From assembly GCF_029689945.1 (NCBI RefSeq), contig NZ_CP121451.1, positions 6,634,001 to 6,698,000 of the forward strand: a stretch of DNA of 64,000 nucleotides, written 5' to 3'. The notes under the pieces were generated by a model. The model made no database searches and was not told the DNA's origin. It worked only from the letters and a program-made list of their open reading frames with translations. The stretch comes from Paenibacillus amylolyticus. GTDB taxonomy: Bacteria > Bacillota > Bacilli > Paenibacillales > Paenibacillaceae. Below, one piece after another: positions 1 through 8,878 of this stretch (position 1 is the stretch's first letter; each line of letters begins with the position of its first letter). Position numbers and translations under genes: made by a program.

Positions 1-1077
1 CTTGATGCTTTGGAGACCATTCGTACTTGGGTTAACCATATACGTGAGCATGAACAACCTGATGTAATGGTTGTCAGTTATCACGGCGGATTTGAGAGTG
101 ATCTGGAGACAGGCGAGCCTGCCGAACGATTAACTGGAGAAAATCAAGGCTATGCCATCTGCCGGGACATCGACGGCATCGATGTGCTGCTTACCGGACA
201 TCAGCATCGTCAGCTTACAGCTACGATTCATGGTGTAACCGTCATTCAGCCAGGATTCAGTGGAAATGGCGCGGGGCACGTCTCCGTTCAGTTGGAACAA
301 TCCTCGGACGGGAAATGGCAGATTACAGATAAGAAGGCCCAGTTGTTACTTCTGGATGAACAGCATGGGGTTGAACCTGATGCAACCATCATGAAACTTA
401 CGGATGAGCTGGAAGCTGAAGCACAGGCATGGCTTGATCAACCCATTGGCGAGGTGGCTGGGGATTTATCCATTACGAACGCGACGGCTCTGCGACTCAA
501 GGCACATCCATTCATTGCTTTTGTACATCAAGTGCAGATGGAAGCGACTGGAGCGCAGCTCTCCAATACTGCCATGCTAAGTGAAGAAGCAAGAGGATTC
601 GGGAGTCACATCACCGTTCGAGACGTACTATCCAACTTCATCTACCCTAATACACTGACCGTATTGGAACTGAGTGGACAGGATATCCGGGATGCATTGG
701 AACAAACGGCACGTTACTTTGAAGTGAATGCTTCTGGCGAGGTGGCCGTTAATCCAGCTTATATGGAACCCAAACCTCAGCATTATAATTACGATATGTG
801 GGCTGGCATTGAATACGAGCTGGATGTTTCCCAGCCTGTGGGCAGTCGAGTTGTGAAGTTGCAACGTGAGGGCAAACCAGTAGACATGGATGGCATGTAC
901 TCTGTAGTCATGAATAGCTACCGCGCTGCTGGCGGCGGGGATTATGCGATGTATCCAGGTAAAAAAGTACTGCACGAAGGCGCAACGGATATGGCCGCAC
1001 TCGTAGAGGATTACATCCGCAGACATCAACCGTTAACGGTGGAGCAGGCGAATAACTGGCGGGTTGTTGGATCGTAA
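1..1077 (+). CDS. 5'-nucleotidase / 2',3'-cyclic phosphodiesterase, C-terminal part (cut by window edge)
   Basis: The reading frame is open to base 1, so the N-terminus lies outside the window. The visible 358 codons cover the end of a calcineurin-like metallophosphatase domain, with the metal-binding motif TGHQHR near residue 65. They then cover the full C-terminal 5'-nucleotidase substrate-binding domain, recognised by NTAMLSEEARGFG, ITVRDVLSNFIYPNTL and NSYRAAGGGDYAMY. Family members (UshA/YfkN type) hydrolyse nucleotides or cyclic nucleotides, usually outside the cell, for nucleoside and phosphate salvage. Whether this one has a signal peptide or wall anchor cannot be seen here. The TAA stop is followed by a repeat-rich gap with no obvious nearby terminator. 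The family is clear; the exact substrate is not. Confidence 0.88.
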   Translation, partial: LDALETIRTWVNHIREHEQPDVMVVSYHGGFESDLETGEPAERLTGENQGYAICRDIDGIDVLLTGHQHRQLTATIHGVTVIQPGFSGNGAGHVSVQLEQSSDGKWQITDKKAQLLLLDEQHGVEPDATIMKLTDELEAEAQAWLDQPIGEVAGDLSITNATALRLKAHPFIAFVHQVQMEATGAQLSNTAMLSEEARGFGSHITVRDVLSNFIYPNTLTVLELSGQDIRDALEQTARYFEVNASGEVAVNPAYMEPKPQHYNYDMWAGIEYELDVSQPVGSRVVKLQREGKPVDMDGMYSVVMNSYRAAGGGDYAMYPGKKVLHEGATDMAALVEDYIRRHQPLTVEQANNWRVVGS

Positions 1078-1206
1078 GGGGTAATGACAGCTTATGTCGA
1101 TGGACTTGGGCAAGTAATTTCGGAATATTTAGTATGATTTAGGTGGGTTTAGGCGGCTTTAAAAGGATTTGATTTGGCATACAAGTTAGCGTGTGAGCTG
1201 CCTATA

Positions 1207-1285
1207 GGCTTGTGGTCTTGCGGGCTTGCGGGCTTGTGGGCTTGTGGGCTTGTGGGCTTGTGGGCTTGTGGGCTTGTGGGCTTTT
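1207..1285 (+). repeat. Tandem repeat, 8-bp unit GGGCTTGT
   Basis: At least seven near-perfect copies of GGGCTTGT run from 1222 to 1285, with degraded copies before 1222. The unit contains no stop codon in any forward frame, which creates spurious open frames across it. No gene with a ribosome binding site spans the array, so it is treated as an intergenic simple repeat. Confidence 0.85.
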
Positions 1286-1403
1286 GCGCTTGCAGAGCTT
1301 GTGGGATTGTGGGCTGTTTCTTGTTCTAAGGCTGCTTGCACTCTTGTTGCTTATTCTAAGGAATCGAGGGAGTCTTATTTTGCCCCTCCCCTCATTTTTA
1401 ATT

Positions 1404-1546
1404 GTAAGGAACACCAGACACCCTATTTCCTAAAAATGTAATGATTAACGCCAGATATGGCTCAAAATCTTAAAGTAGCGTGTCTCAGGTTCCTTAGATA
1501 TCCGTAATTGCTTTAAACTCCTGAATAACGTGTCTCCGATTCGTTA
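1404..1546 (-). repeat. 50-bp dispersed intergenic repeat, copy A (two to three units)
   Basis: On the minus strand two units start at 1546 and 1496, exactly 50 bp apart. Each opens with TAACGAA or TAAGGAA and continues (G)AGACACG(C/T)TA(T/C)T. A third, oppositely oriented unit (TAAGGAACACCAGACACCCTA) starts near 1405. The same signature occurs at 14636 and 16021. It is non-coding. Confidence 0.65.
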
Positions 1547-1623
1547 GTGCTCATCCCTCTGCGCCTCCTCTGCTCACACCGTAATTGTAAGCGAGTGGAA
1601 CGAGCCACCCCCTCGATGATTGA

Positions 1624-1663
1624 AAGGGGCGTCCCGTCATATTCATGACAGGGACAGCCCCTT
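1624..1663 (-). terminator. Hairpin after the 4.3-1.7 kb operon
   Basis: A long imperfect stem (AAGGGGC...GTCAT / ATGAC...GCCCCTT, 4-nt loop) lies 46 bp past the stop of the minus-strand oxidoreductase gene. The U-tract is weak on both strands, so it could also serve as a bidirectional barrier. Confidence 0.55.
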
Positions 1664-1708
1664 CTTCATTTTTACGATATTCAAGCTGTATCACTTCTCA
1701 ATCCGCTC

Positions 1709-2721
1709 CTACTTTACTGTAACCAATGTGCCGCGCTCATCTGCTGAACGTATCTCGGCTTCAATTAACTCAAGCGTGCCTGTTGCACTCTCTGGTGTAC
1801 ATACAGATACAGGCGTGCCCGCAAAAACAGACTGGATAAAATATTTGAGTTGGTGATAATATCCCGAGTCGGGTGACAGCTCCGCGACGAAACCGGGAGC
1901 ATTATTCGGATTCACTTTTAGCTCTCCATTCTCAAAGACCAGATTTCCCTGTTCCAAATTCACCCGATACGTCATCGAGAAACCGTAGTCTCCCCCAGCG
2001 TCCAGTCGGCTTGGGCATTCAGCACTTTTCCATCAGGATACACATAATTGGTAGACACGGTATCATAGCCGCTTCCCGGAATAACATTACGAGCGAGCGT
2101 GGATACTTGATCCGGTTTGCCAAACACCCAGTGAATAATATCCGCATCATGGATGTGCATATCTAATATGCGAGCCCCGCTTTTCTTCCCATCAAGGAAC
2201 CACTCTTGAGGCAAGCCCGAACCGCGGAAGAAATAACCTGCGTTGACCGCTCCATAACGACCGTCTTCTACTACGGATTTCAGATAGCTATAGGCTGGCC
2301 AGAAGCGTAAACATTGCCCAATCATTAGTGTTTTTCCACTCACTTTGGCGGCTTCTGCCATCTTCCAGCCTTCCGTAGAATGACGAGCAACCGGTTTCTC
2401 GCACAGTACATGATAACCTTTCTCCAGCAAGGAACATGTTAGTTCAGCATGCAGGGGTGTGGGCAGCGTAATATCAATGATATCCAGTTCCTCTTGCTCC
2501 AGCATCGCGTCGATATTGTCGTACAAACGATAAGGTGTGAGATCATATACCTCTTGCTCTGTTGCCATGTTACCGGCTGCTTTACCGTGCTTCAGTTCCT
2601 CTATTCTAAGATCGCAGATGGCTACCAATTCCACGGGTTCCCCTTCGGAGGCAAGGCGTACATAGTTGTCAAAATGCATACGTCCCATAAACCCAAAACC
2701 GATCAATCCCACTTTTAACAT
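1709..2721 (-). CDS. Gfo/Idh/MocA-family NAD(P)-dependent oxidoreductase (one frameshift)
   Basis: The N-terminal Rossmann fold has the dinucleotide motif GLIGFGFMGRMH at residues 5-16. It is followed by the family's CEKPVA motif (Lys is the catalytic candidate) and the HIHDADIIHW motif, which supplies the conserved D-x3-H. The frame breaks at a five-C run at 1992-1996. One extra base gives ...LGGDYGFSMTYRVN... and joins it to the C-terminal beta-sheet domain encoded down to 1709. The ATG at 2721 is preferred to an earlier one because GGGAGG lies 7 nt upstream. The enzyme probably oxidises a sugar, inositol or sugar acid in the cytoplasm. It sits in an operon behind a TIM-barrel isomerase and a CBM9-like gene, divergent from an AraC regulator. 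The substrate is unknown. Confidence 0.82.
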
Positions 2722-2782
2722 ATTTCTACCTCCCATATCAAAATAGAATGGACACTCTAATAAACGTTGTTATCCGAATTTA

Positions 2783-3628
2783 TTACTGAGAACGCCCAAG
2801 AATGGCATCCATCGCTTTGGATGTATTAAATATGATCTGCTTCGAATGATGTGTGTAGGGCGGAATCATCTCCGCAGTTACGTAGTTGTCGTAACCAATA
2901 GCCTGTAATGCGTGCATCACCGCCGGATAATTCACATCTCCAGCCAGCAGATCCACAAATCCATGAAGTCCTCCCGCTTGACGGCGGTAATCCTTGAAAT
3001 GCACCTTTTTGATCCGATGACCGAGAATGCGAATCCACTGCTCCGGGTAACCGTTTTGCACGACATTGCCCACATCTAAATACGAACCTATATATTCTGA
3101 GCCAAAAGAATCAATAAAGGTACGCAGTTCTACCGGTGATACCAAAAACTTGTTCCATACGTTCTCAATGCCAATGGATACGCCTGCACTTTTCGCATAC
3201 GGCAGCAGGTGCGCAAGGGCTTCTTGCGCCCGTTCATAAGCAACTTCATAATCCGTCACTTCGCTGTCTGGAATGAAATCCACACCAACCGCACCCGGAA
3301 TGACCAAAATGGTATCCACACCAAATGCCGCGGCAAGCTCCAACTGTTTTTTACACACATCCAGTGCTTTCGTGCGAATCTCCGGGCTGGCGCTTGTCAT
3401 CGGGTAATCCCAGTACAACCCGGTTGCAAGTCCCGCGATTTCGAGTTCAGCTTCCTCCAGACGTCCCTGAATGTCACGAACCTCCTGATCTGTGGCAGAC
3501 AGACTCACTTCACCTTCTCCATTAAGCGATAGTTCAATCCCCTCAAAGCCAGCTTGCTTCGCCGTCTGAATACAATCCGTAATAGAGGCATCTCCTGGAA
3601 ACGACCATATGTTAATCCCTTTTTTCAT
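2783..3628 (-). CDS. Sugar phosphate isomerase/epimerase-like TIM-barrel protein
   Basis: This 281-residue protein has the xylose-isomerase-like TIM-barrel (AP endonuclease 2) fold. Recognisable parts are GFEGIELS near residue 27, IGIENVWNKFLVSP with its metal-ligand Glu, YLDVGNVV, VHFKDYR and a late TAEM strand. These are the usual divalent metal ligands (Glu, Asp/His, His, Glu) of IolE/IolI-type enzymes. The ATG at 3628 has GGAGGAGG 8 nt upstream, so an upstream in-frame extension is rejected. It lies between the CBM9-like gene and a Gfo/Idh dehydrogenase, and such pairs usually interconvert and oxidise keto-sugars or inositols. The reaction itself is inferred. Confidence 0.82.
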   Translation of the reverse strand: MKKGINIWSFPGDASITDCIQTAKQAGFEGIELSLNGEGEVSLSATDQEVRDIQGRLEEAELEIAGLATGLYWDYPMTSASPEIRTKALDVCKKQLELAAAFGVDTILVIPGAVGVDFIPDSEVTDYEVAYERAQEALAHLLPYAKSAGVSIGIENVWNKFLVSPVELRTFIDSFGSEYIGSYLDVGNVVQNGYPEQWIRILGHRIKKVHFKDYRRQAGGLHGFVDLLAGDVNYPAVMHALQAIGYDNYVTAEMIPPYTHHSKQIIFNTSKAMDAILGRSQ

Positions 3629-3678
3629 CCGAATACCCTCCTCCAAAATATACAAACCTGTTCTTCAGTGATGCACAG

Positions 3679-4320
3679 CTATCCCAATTGAAAATAACCA
3701 AACCGGGCAGGCAAATGAAAGTTTACAGCCCCTGTGGGCTGCCATGCCTGATACTCCCGATTTCCCTGTTCATTCTCATCAATTCGGTACACGTTGACCC
3801 TCCAGCACACCCCTTTAGTCAGGGGTGACTGGAAGTTACTGGCGGGAATATGGATCAGATACACCCGATGGCCCTGGCGATCCACTTCTACAGACGTTTG
3901 CAACCCCTTCAACTGCCAGGTTACATCTGCCTGGAATGCTGAACCTTCGTCGTTATTGTGAATGAGTGCATCAAATATCACATTGTGCGGACTGATCTCA
4001 AGTTCCATGTATTTCCTGCCATCACCCTGTTCATCAATGAACAGTTCAACCACATCCTGCTCATACAATGGCTGATCCCTTTCCGTGAAATCAGATACGA
4101 CGTGATCATCCTGGCATACAAAGCGAATATGCAAGTATTCGGGACTCCAGCCAAATCGAACTTCTGTAGATTGATGAGGTGTCCTGCCTGTTACCGTGTC
4201 CACCAGTTCCACTGGAACACATCGCTCCCAATCCGCAGCCGCGGGAGATCCATTCTGTGCAACGGACCTGAGTCGTTCGCAGCAATAACTCGTGCTCCGT
4301 TCCACCGGGAGAGAGTTCAT
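3679..4320 (-). CDS. CBM9-like / DOMON-like sugar-binding domain protein
   Basis: This 213-residue protein appears to be a single beta-sandwich of the carbohydrate-binding family 9-like type. Typical features are an EVRFGWSPEYLHIRFVCQD strand pair, LYEQDVVELFID, YMELEISPHNVIFDA and a closing CWRVNVYRID...YQAWQPT block. There is no signal peptide, so it should be cytoplasmic, unlike many xylanase-linked CBM9 modules. The second Met (4320) is chosen because GGAG lies about 9 nt upstream, while only 3 nt separate it from the first Met (4326). It is the first gene of a three-gene operon and is divergent from the AraC-family gene at 4508. Function beyond carbohydrate binding is unknown. Confidence 0.7.
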   Translation of the reverse strand: MNSLPVERSTSYCCERLRSVAQNGSPAAADWERCVPVELVDTVTGRTPHQSTEVRFGWSPEYLHIRFVCQDDHVVSDFTERDQPLYEQDVVELFIDEQGDGRKYMELEISPHNVIFDALIHNNDEGSAFQADVTWQLKGLQTSVEVDRQGHRVYLIHIPASNFQSPLTKGVCWRVNVYRIDENEQGNREYQAWQPTGAVNFHLPARFGYFQLG

Positions 4321-4507
4321 GTCCATCCTCTCCTTTTTTAGCTTAATCCGTGATGTTGTCTCTCTCGTAAGAACATGTGATAATACATATATTATAAATA
4401 AATTACGTGATTATTTATTTAGGAGATAAAGAGATTATTTGCACAATTCCGTTTAGTTTTCATTAGATCTATATGGCCCAATCTCATTGAAAAAGGAGAT
4501 GGAATTT

Positions 4508-5412
4508 ATGTCTCTGCAACAAGCGATATATCCTCTGCAACGAACCGTCACTTACAAGGAATGGTCACCCAACGTGCATTATGCTCAATTCCAGAGCCTT
4601 CCTCCCGGCAAACTGGCAAAGCGGCGTTTGTATGATTTTGAACTTCTGTACGTCTCTCAAGGCGAAGCTGCAACTTATATGAACGATATTAATTTTATTC
4701 TGAAGGCTGGTCAGCTAATCTTGCTGCCTGCCGGTGTCTATCATCAAAATGAGGTGGTTTCCAGCCCGGAAGCACGTTTCATTGGCATCCATTTTGATTT
4801 CTTCAACGAATTGACCATTCAGACCGAGGCCGATATGGTTGTGAACGAAGAGACTGTTATGCATCATAAATTCGCAGTGGAAGCTTGCGCAGAAGGCATG
4901 ACGCCGCTATCTTTTAATCCGGTGTATACCCCTTCTCCAGCTGCCGTGCAGCTTATGGAACAATTAGTTCATGAGTTTACGATGCGCCCACCGGGATATG
5001 AACTGGTATGCAAAGCCTTGATGCTGCAAATATTGACCCATCTGCTGCGTTCATCATGGCGTAGTTCGTCACGCCATGATTCGGTACACGGAGAGAAGCT
5101 GCTTGAGCTCATGAAACATATAGAGGCCGCTCCTTCCAATCCGTGGACCAATTCGGGCATCGCCAAACAATTAAATCTGAGTGTGGATCACATGGCCAAA
5201 TTGTTCAAACAGATTGCGGGCATGCCGCCCAATGAATACATTCAATCCATCCGTCTAAGCGAGGCACGTAAGTTGCTGCGGGAAACCGATCATTCCATTG
5301 AGGCGGTCGGTGTACAAAGCGGTTACCCGGACATTCATTATTTCAGCCGCATGTTCCGCAAATATGAAGGCATTTCCCCCGGGAATACCGGAAGTTGTCC
5401 AAAATGCTATAA
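4508..5412 (+). CDS. AraC-family transcriptional regulator with cupin sensor (one frameshift near the end)
   Basis: The N-terminal cupin-like half (residues 20-120, with YDFELLYVSQGEA and LLPAGVYHQN) probably binds a sugar. The C-terminal half carries the two-helix-turn-helix AraC domain (IAKQLNLSVDHMAKLFKQIAGMPPNEYI...VGVQSGYPDIHYFSRMFRKYEG). One base is missing in the C/G run 5376-5383. Restoring it gives ...GEYRKLSKML followed by a TAA at 5410-5412, directly before a strong terminator that the uncorrected frame would read through. The start is the ATG at 4508, with AAAGGAG at -8. It is divergently oriented from the oxidoreductase/isomerase operon and is the natural candidate regulator for it. 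Confidence 0.85.
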
Positions 5413-5414
5413 AA

Positions 5415-5454
5415 AAGGAGCAGACTGCCTAGTGCAGTCTGCTCCTTGCTTTTT
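5415..5454 (+). terminator. Rho-independent terminator of the AraC gene
   Basis: A perfect 14-bp stem (AAGGAGCAGACTGC / GCAGTCTGCTCCTT) with a 5-nt loop is followed by GCTTTTTG. It begins 2 nt after the corrected TAA stop, which supports the frameshift interpretation of the preceding gene. Confidence 0.9.
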
Positions 5455-5656
5455 GAAATATCACGAACAACATAAATAGTTCATTTTTCCGTGCCAAACC
5501 ATACCCTTTAATTCAGCCTATATAGGTCATTTCCGCTCAATATCATTCTCTCTACTTCTATTGTAACGTTATTTTCATGTTTTTTATAGACTGTTTTTTT
5601 GGCGATTCCTACACTATACTGCTAAATACAAATCTAAAAAAGAGGTGCATCCGTAT

Positions 5657-6073
5657 ATGAATGACCCCAAAAATGTCTTAGATCATGGACCCTTTTTTCA
5701 TGGTACTAAAGCAGAACTGAACATTGGAGATTTATTGGAACCGCAATACTTATCCAACTACCAAGATAAAAAATCTAACCACATTTACTTTACCGGAACA
5801 TTAAATGCTGCCAAGTGGGGTGCTGAGTTAGCAAAAACGAATGCCAGAGAAAGAATCTACATTGTAGAACCATTAGGAGATTTTGAAAATGATCCTAACT
5901 TAACGGATCAAAGATTCCCCGGCAACCCAACACGCTCGTATCGATCTAAATCACCTCTAAAAATAGTAGCGGAATTAGCTTCCTGGGAAAGACACTCCGA
6001 TGAAGAGATCAATCATATGCTTTCCTCTTTAAAGAAATTAAGTGAAGAAGGGAAAAATGTGATCTACGATTAA
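5657..6073 (+). CDS. arr: Rifampin ADP-ribosyltransferase (Arr)
   Basis: This 138-residue protein matches the Arr family along its whole length: PFFHGTKA near residue 12, YLSNY, HIYFT, an Ala-rich helix, RIYIVEP and the signature DPNLTDQRFPGNPTRSYRS. Arr enzymes transfer ADP-ribose from NAD+ to the 23-hydroxyl of rifamycins in the cytoplasm and inactivate them. The ATG at 5657 is preferred to the GTG at 5645 because AGAGGTG sits 9 nt before it. It is a single-gene unit, convergent with the LacI gene across a shared hairpin. Family identity is strong; resistance in this host is inferred. Confidence 0.93.
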   Translation: MNDPKNVLDHGPFFHGTKAELNIGDLLEPQYLSNYQDKKSNHIYFTGTLNAAKWGAELAKTNARERIYIVEPLGDFENDPNLTDQRFPGNPTRSYRSKSPLKIVAELASWERHSDEEINHMLSSLKKLSEEGKNVIYD

Positions 6074-6087
6074 TCTCTTAAACCGCA

Positions 6088-6119
6088 AGTCCCCTTCGTC
6101 CAACTTGGACAAGGGAACT
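6088..6119. terminator. Bidirectional hairpin between arr and the LacI gene
   Basis: The stem AGTCCCCTT(C)GTCC / GGACAAGGGAACT with a 5-nt loop lies 15 bp past the arr stop and 14 bp past the end of the convergent LacI gene. It has little U-tract. Confidence 0.6.
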
Positions 6120-6132
6120 CTTGGGTTGAAAG

Positions 6133-7161
6133 CTATTCTATTTTGCCATTGGAAGATTGGCGGAATATGCAGCGGTACGGAACGATCATTTTGACAGCCA
6201 CTTCATATTGATGATCCAGATAATCGAGCAGCTGCTTAACCGCGAACATGCCCATCTCCAGCTTCGGTACATGAATGGTCGATAATGGCGGAGAGGTGAA
6301 TTCGGAGATTTCAATATTATCCACCCCAAAAAATGCGATATCCTCCGGAATGCGGAGTCCCTGTTCTGTTGCAGCGCGCATGGCTGCAATGGCCATCATA
6401 TCACTGGCGGCAAAAATGGCTGTAGGTCTATTCGCATTATTGGTAAATGCCTGCTTGGTCAATTCATAACTCAGCGAAACATCCCATTTCACATCAATGA
6501 CCCAGTGATCATCAATCGTTAATCCCGCACCATTCATCGCACGTTGGTATCCAAGGAAACGTTTTTCCTCACGAAAATCATTCTTGTACTCCGCACCGCC
6601 AATGTAGGCAATGATCCGATGTCCTTGCTCAATCAGATGATTCGTGGCCTCTCTCGCCGCCTCTTCACGGTCATAACCAACGACTGGAATGTCCGGGTCT
6701 GTAATGTCCACTCCAACAACAGTCCGTACATTGGCTTTGAGCCAGCGATAAGCTTCCGGGTCAATTCGTTCCACTACAATCATGCCATCAATCCGATGTT
6801 CCTTCACCAGAGATTGTAATTGTACGGTATCTCCATCGTTCTCGATGCTATACACAAATTCCAGCCGCATGCCCGCTTCAGCAAGCTGCTTCTCAATGCC
6901 TTCCATAATGACTGAAAAATAAGGACTGTTGTATTTGTTCTGCGGAATGGCGACCACACAACCAATTGCATAAGCCGTTTTAGGTTCAGTCTTCTTTTTC
7001 TTGGCTGGACGCTGTGAGCGATAACCCAGCTCCTCAGCAGTGTCCCAGATCTTTTTGCGGGTTTCATCGCTGACCGATCGATTGACATCGTTCTTCATCA
7101 CACGTGAAACGGTAGAGATCGATACACCAACGCGGTCTGCAATATCCTTCAATTTTGCCAT
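6133..7161 (-). CDS. LacI/GalR-family transcriptional repressor
   Basis: The 342-residue protein starts with the classical LacI helix-turn-helix and hinge (LKDIADRVGVSISTVSRVMKN, residues 4-24). A periplasmic-binding-protein-like effector domain follows from about residue 60 (IGCVVAIPQNKYNSPYFSVIMEGIE, DGMIVVERID, GVDITDPDIPVVGYDREEA, TAIFAASDMMAIAAM, IPEDIAFFGVDNIEIS). It lies downstream of and parallel to a sugar ABC importer operon. A 13-bp palindrome 78 bp upstream of its start also occurs before that operon and before the divergent secreted hydrolase. This suggests it represses all three and itself. The inducer is unknown. Confidence 0.92.
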   Translation of the reverse strand: MAKLKDIADRVGVSISTVSRVMKNDVNRSVSDETRKKIWDTAEELGYRSQRPAKKKKTEPKTAYAIGCVVAIPQNKYNSPYFSVIMEGIEKQLAEAGMRLEFVYSIENDGDTVQLQSLVKEHRIDGMIVVERIDPEAYRWLKANVRTVVGVDITDPDIPVVGYDREEAAREATNHLIEQGHRIIAYIGGAEYKNDFREEKRFLGYQRAMNGAGLTIDDHWVIDVKWDVSLSYELTKQAFTNNANRPTAIFAASDMMAIAAMRAATEQGLRIPEDIAFFGVDNIEISEFTSPPLSTIHVPKLEMGMFAVKQLLDYLDHQYEVAVKMIVPYRCIFRQSSNGKIE

Positions 7162-7458
7162 GTGAAGTCCCCACCTTTCCTCTAATCTATGTATTTAAAC
7201 CCCATTCGTATTGGGGCAATTTCATTCCTGCATAACCAAATTTGCGGCAAATATAATTCTATATTTCAACTCATCATAAGTCAATGCGATACGAGGCATC
7301 GAACAACAAGACACCCCCTTCATTTCCTTGCCAACCGCCTCCTACAACAAAGAACACAATCTCTGTAACATAATAACGGCAGCCAGGGAACTCGATCTCC
7401 CCACGACTGCCGCGAATTGGTTATACCCTTTTATTTATCTCCATCTGTCTGTATCTGC
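7162..7458 (-). other. Intergenic region between the importer operon and the LacI gene
   Basis: It holds the palindromic operator at 7240-7252. An inverted arrangement CGGCAGCCAGGGAA...CGACTGCCG at 7377-7413 may be the terminator of the solute-binding protein gene. No gene was recognised. Confidence 0.45.
7240..7252. promoter_or_regulatory. Putative LacI-family operator ATTTGCGGCAAAT (upstream of the LacI gene)
   Basis: A perfect 13-bp odd-centred palindrome 78 bp upstream of the LacI start. The same word appears at 11749, and close variants at 11870, 11993 and 12170. It probably mediates autoregulation. Confidence 0.72.
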
Positions 7459-8808
7459 TTATTGCATCTTGGAGGCCAAATCCTTCAATGCTGCGGTTAG
7501 GTCACCGTCCCCAGCGAGAGGAAGTTTGAGTGATTGCTCGCCGTACGTCCAGACCAGATCGGTTTTCTTGGTTGTAAATGGAGATACAATGCCATACTGC
7601 TGCGCATCCAGGAAGATTTTATTATCTTCACCGACAGTAGCGATATAAGCATCCGCTGCGGCCTTGTTAGCCGGAATGGAATATCCTTGCTTTGCCAGTT
7701 CAGTCTGTCCATCCGGACCCGCAAGCCAGGCAAGCAGCTTGTATCGCTGCCTCTTCATGCTTGGTGTTGGAACTGATCGCAAGACCTGCCGGCTGAACAA
7801 CAGTTTGGTTTGTTTTGAATTTGGGCAAATACGAGATGCCGTAATCTACGCCAGCCTCCTGGTAGTTGGTTGTATTCCAGCTGCCACCCGGATTCATGGC
7901 TACTTTGGATGTCGTAATCGCAAGATTCACCTGTCCACCTAAACCTTCAATCTGTGCAGGTGTGGTGTTGATCTTTTTATTTTTGGTCAAGTCGATAAAA
8001 TAGTTCAGTACTTCCATCGCTTCAGGTGTCTCAAGCGCAAGGGAACCATCATCATTCACCAGCTTCGCACCATTGGACCACAGTTCCGGCTCCAAAAACC
8101 AATCCATCGTTGATCCTGGTGAAATGGACAAGCCCCATTGCTTGATGTTTCCGGCATCAAAACCCGCTTCGTCTGCGCTTTTCCCGTTCTTATCCAGCGT
8201 TAGCTTGGTTGCAATATCGGTAATTTCATCCCATGTGGGCTCGAGCGAAGGCACGGGGGCATCATGAGGATTCGTGGTTTCATTCTCAAAGATCGCCTTG
8301 TTGTAATACCAGACGATGACGTTGGCATCGATAGGTAAGGATACTTGTTTACCCTGATACTGGTGAAGACCCAGCAGACTTTTGTCCACATTGTTCAGAT
8401 CAAACTGATTTTCTGCCAGCAAGCCATCCAATTCCTTGAAAATACCCAGTTCGGCGTATTTCTCCACGTATGCATAACTCGTTTTGAACACGTCCGGAAG
8501 TGTACCCCCGCCGCATTCGCTGTCAGTCCGTCCCAGTAGCTGCCCGAATCCTTGCCTTCCAGTTTGACCTTAATATCGGTATTGGCCTTCATGAACTGAT
8601 CCAGCAGTTCCTGTGTACGATGAAGCTCTTCTGCCGTCCCCCATTGTGAGTACGTGATAGTTACCGGCTCGCCTGAGCCTTCACTGCTTCCAGAACCTCC
8701 AGAGTTGGCATTTTCCGACGATCCTCCATTCGCACATCCACTGATGACCACCATTGTTGCAAGTACAAGTGCCCACACATTGAATAGCCGTTTGCTCTTC
8801 GCTCTCAT
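7459..8808 (-). CDS. Sugar ABC transporter substrate-binding lipoprotein (two frame breaks)
   Basis: Family 1-type extracellular solute-binding protein of about 450 residues. The signal peptide ends in the lipobox VISGC (Cys about residue 25), followed by a Ser/Gly-rich linker. The ligand-binding fold continues through LPDVFKTSYAYVEKYAE, the DANVIVWYYNKAIFE strand, TWDEITDIATKLT and a C-terminal GQTELAKQGYSIPA block. A five-C run at 8505-8509 lacks one base. A second break near 7741-7755 needs one base removed or two added, so the residues there are uncertain. The start at 8808 has GGGGAG 8 nt upstream. It binds an unknown sugar and feeds the two permeases encoded upstream. Confidence 0.85.
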
Positions 8809-8878
8809 ATACACAGCTCCCCTTTAAGTCATATCAATAAGTCCTGTTCACCTGAAAACCGGAAAGCAGACAGCCGCT

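Larger units (their letters stand above)
1078..1708. other. Repeat-rich intergenic region without a gene
   Basis: These 630 bp hold an 8-bp tandem repeat, degenerate 50-bp units of a repeat also found near 14.6 and 16.1 kb, and a hairpin before the next gene. Open frames here are short and either repeat-driven or without a ribosome binding site, so no gene is called. Confidence 0.7.

Noticed and set aside
1202..1441. Three overlapping open frames of 70-73 codons on both strands
   Set aside because: They arise because the 8-bp repeat has no stop codon in several frames; the peptides are Gly-Leu-Trp-Ala-Cys or Ser-Pro-Gln-Ala-His periodicities without ribosome binding sites.
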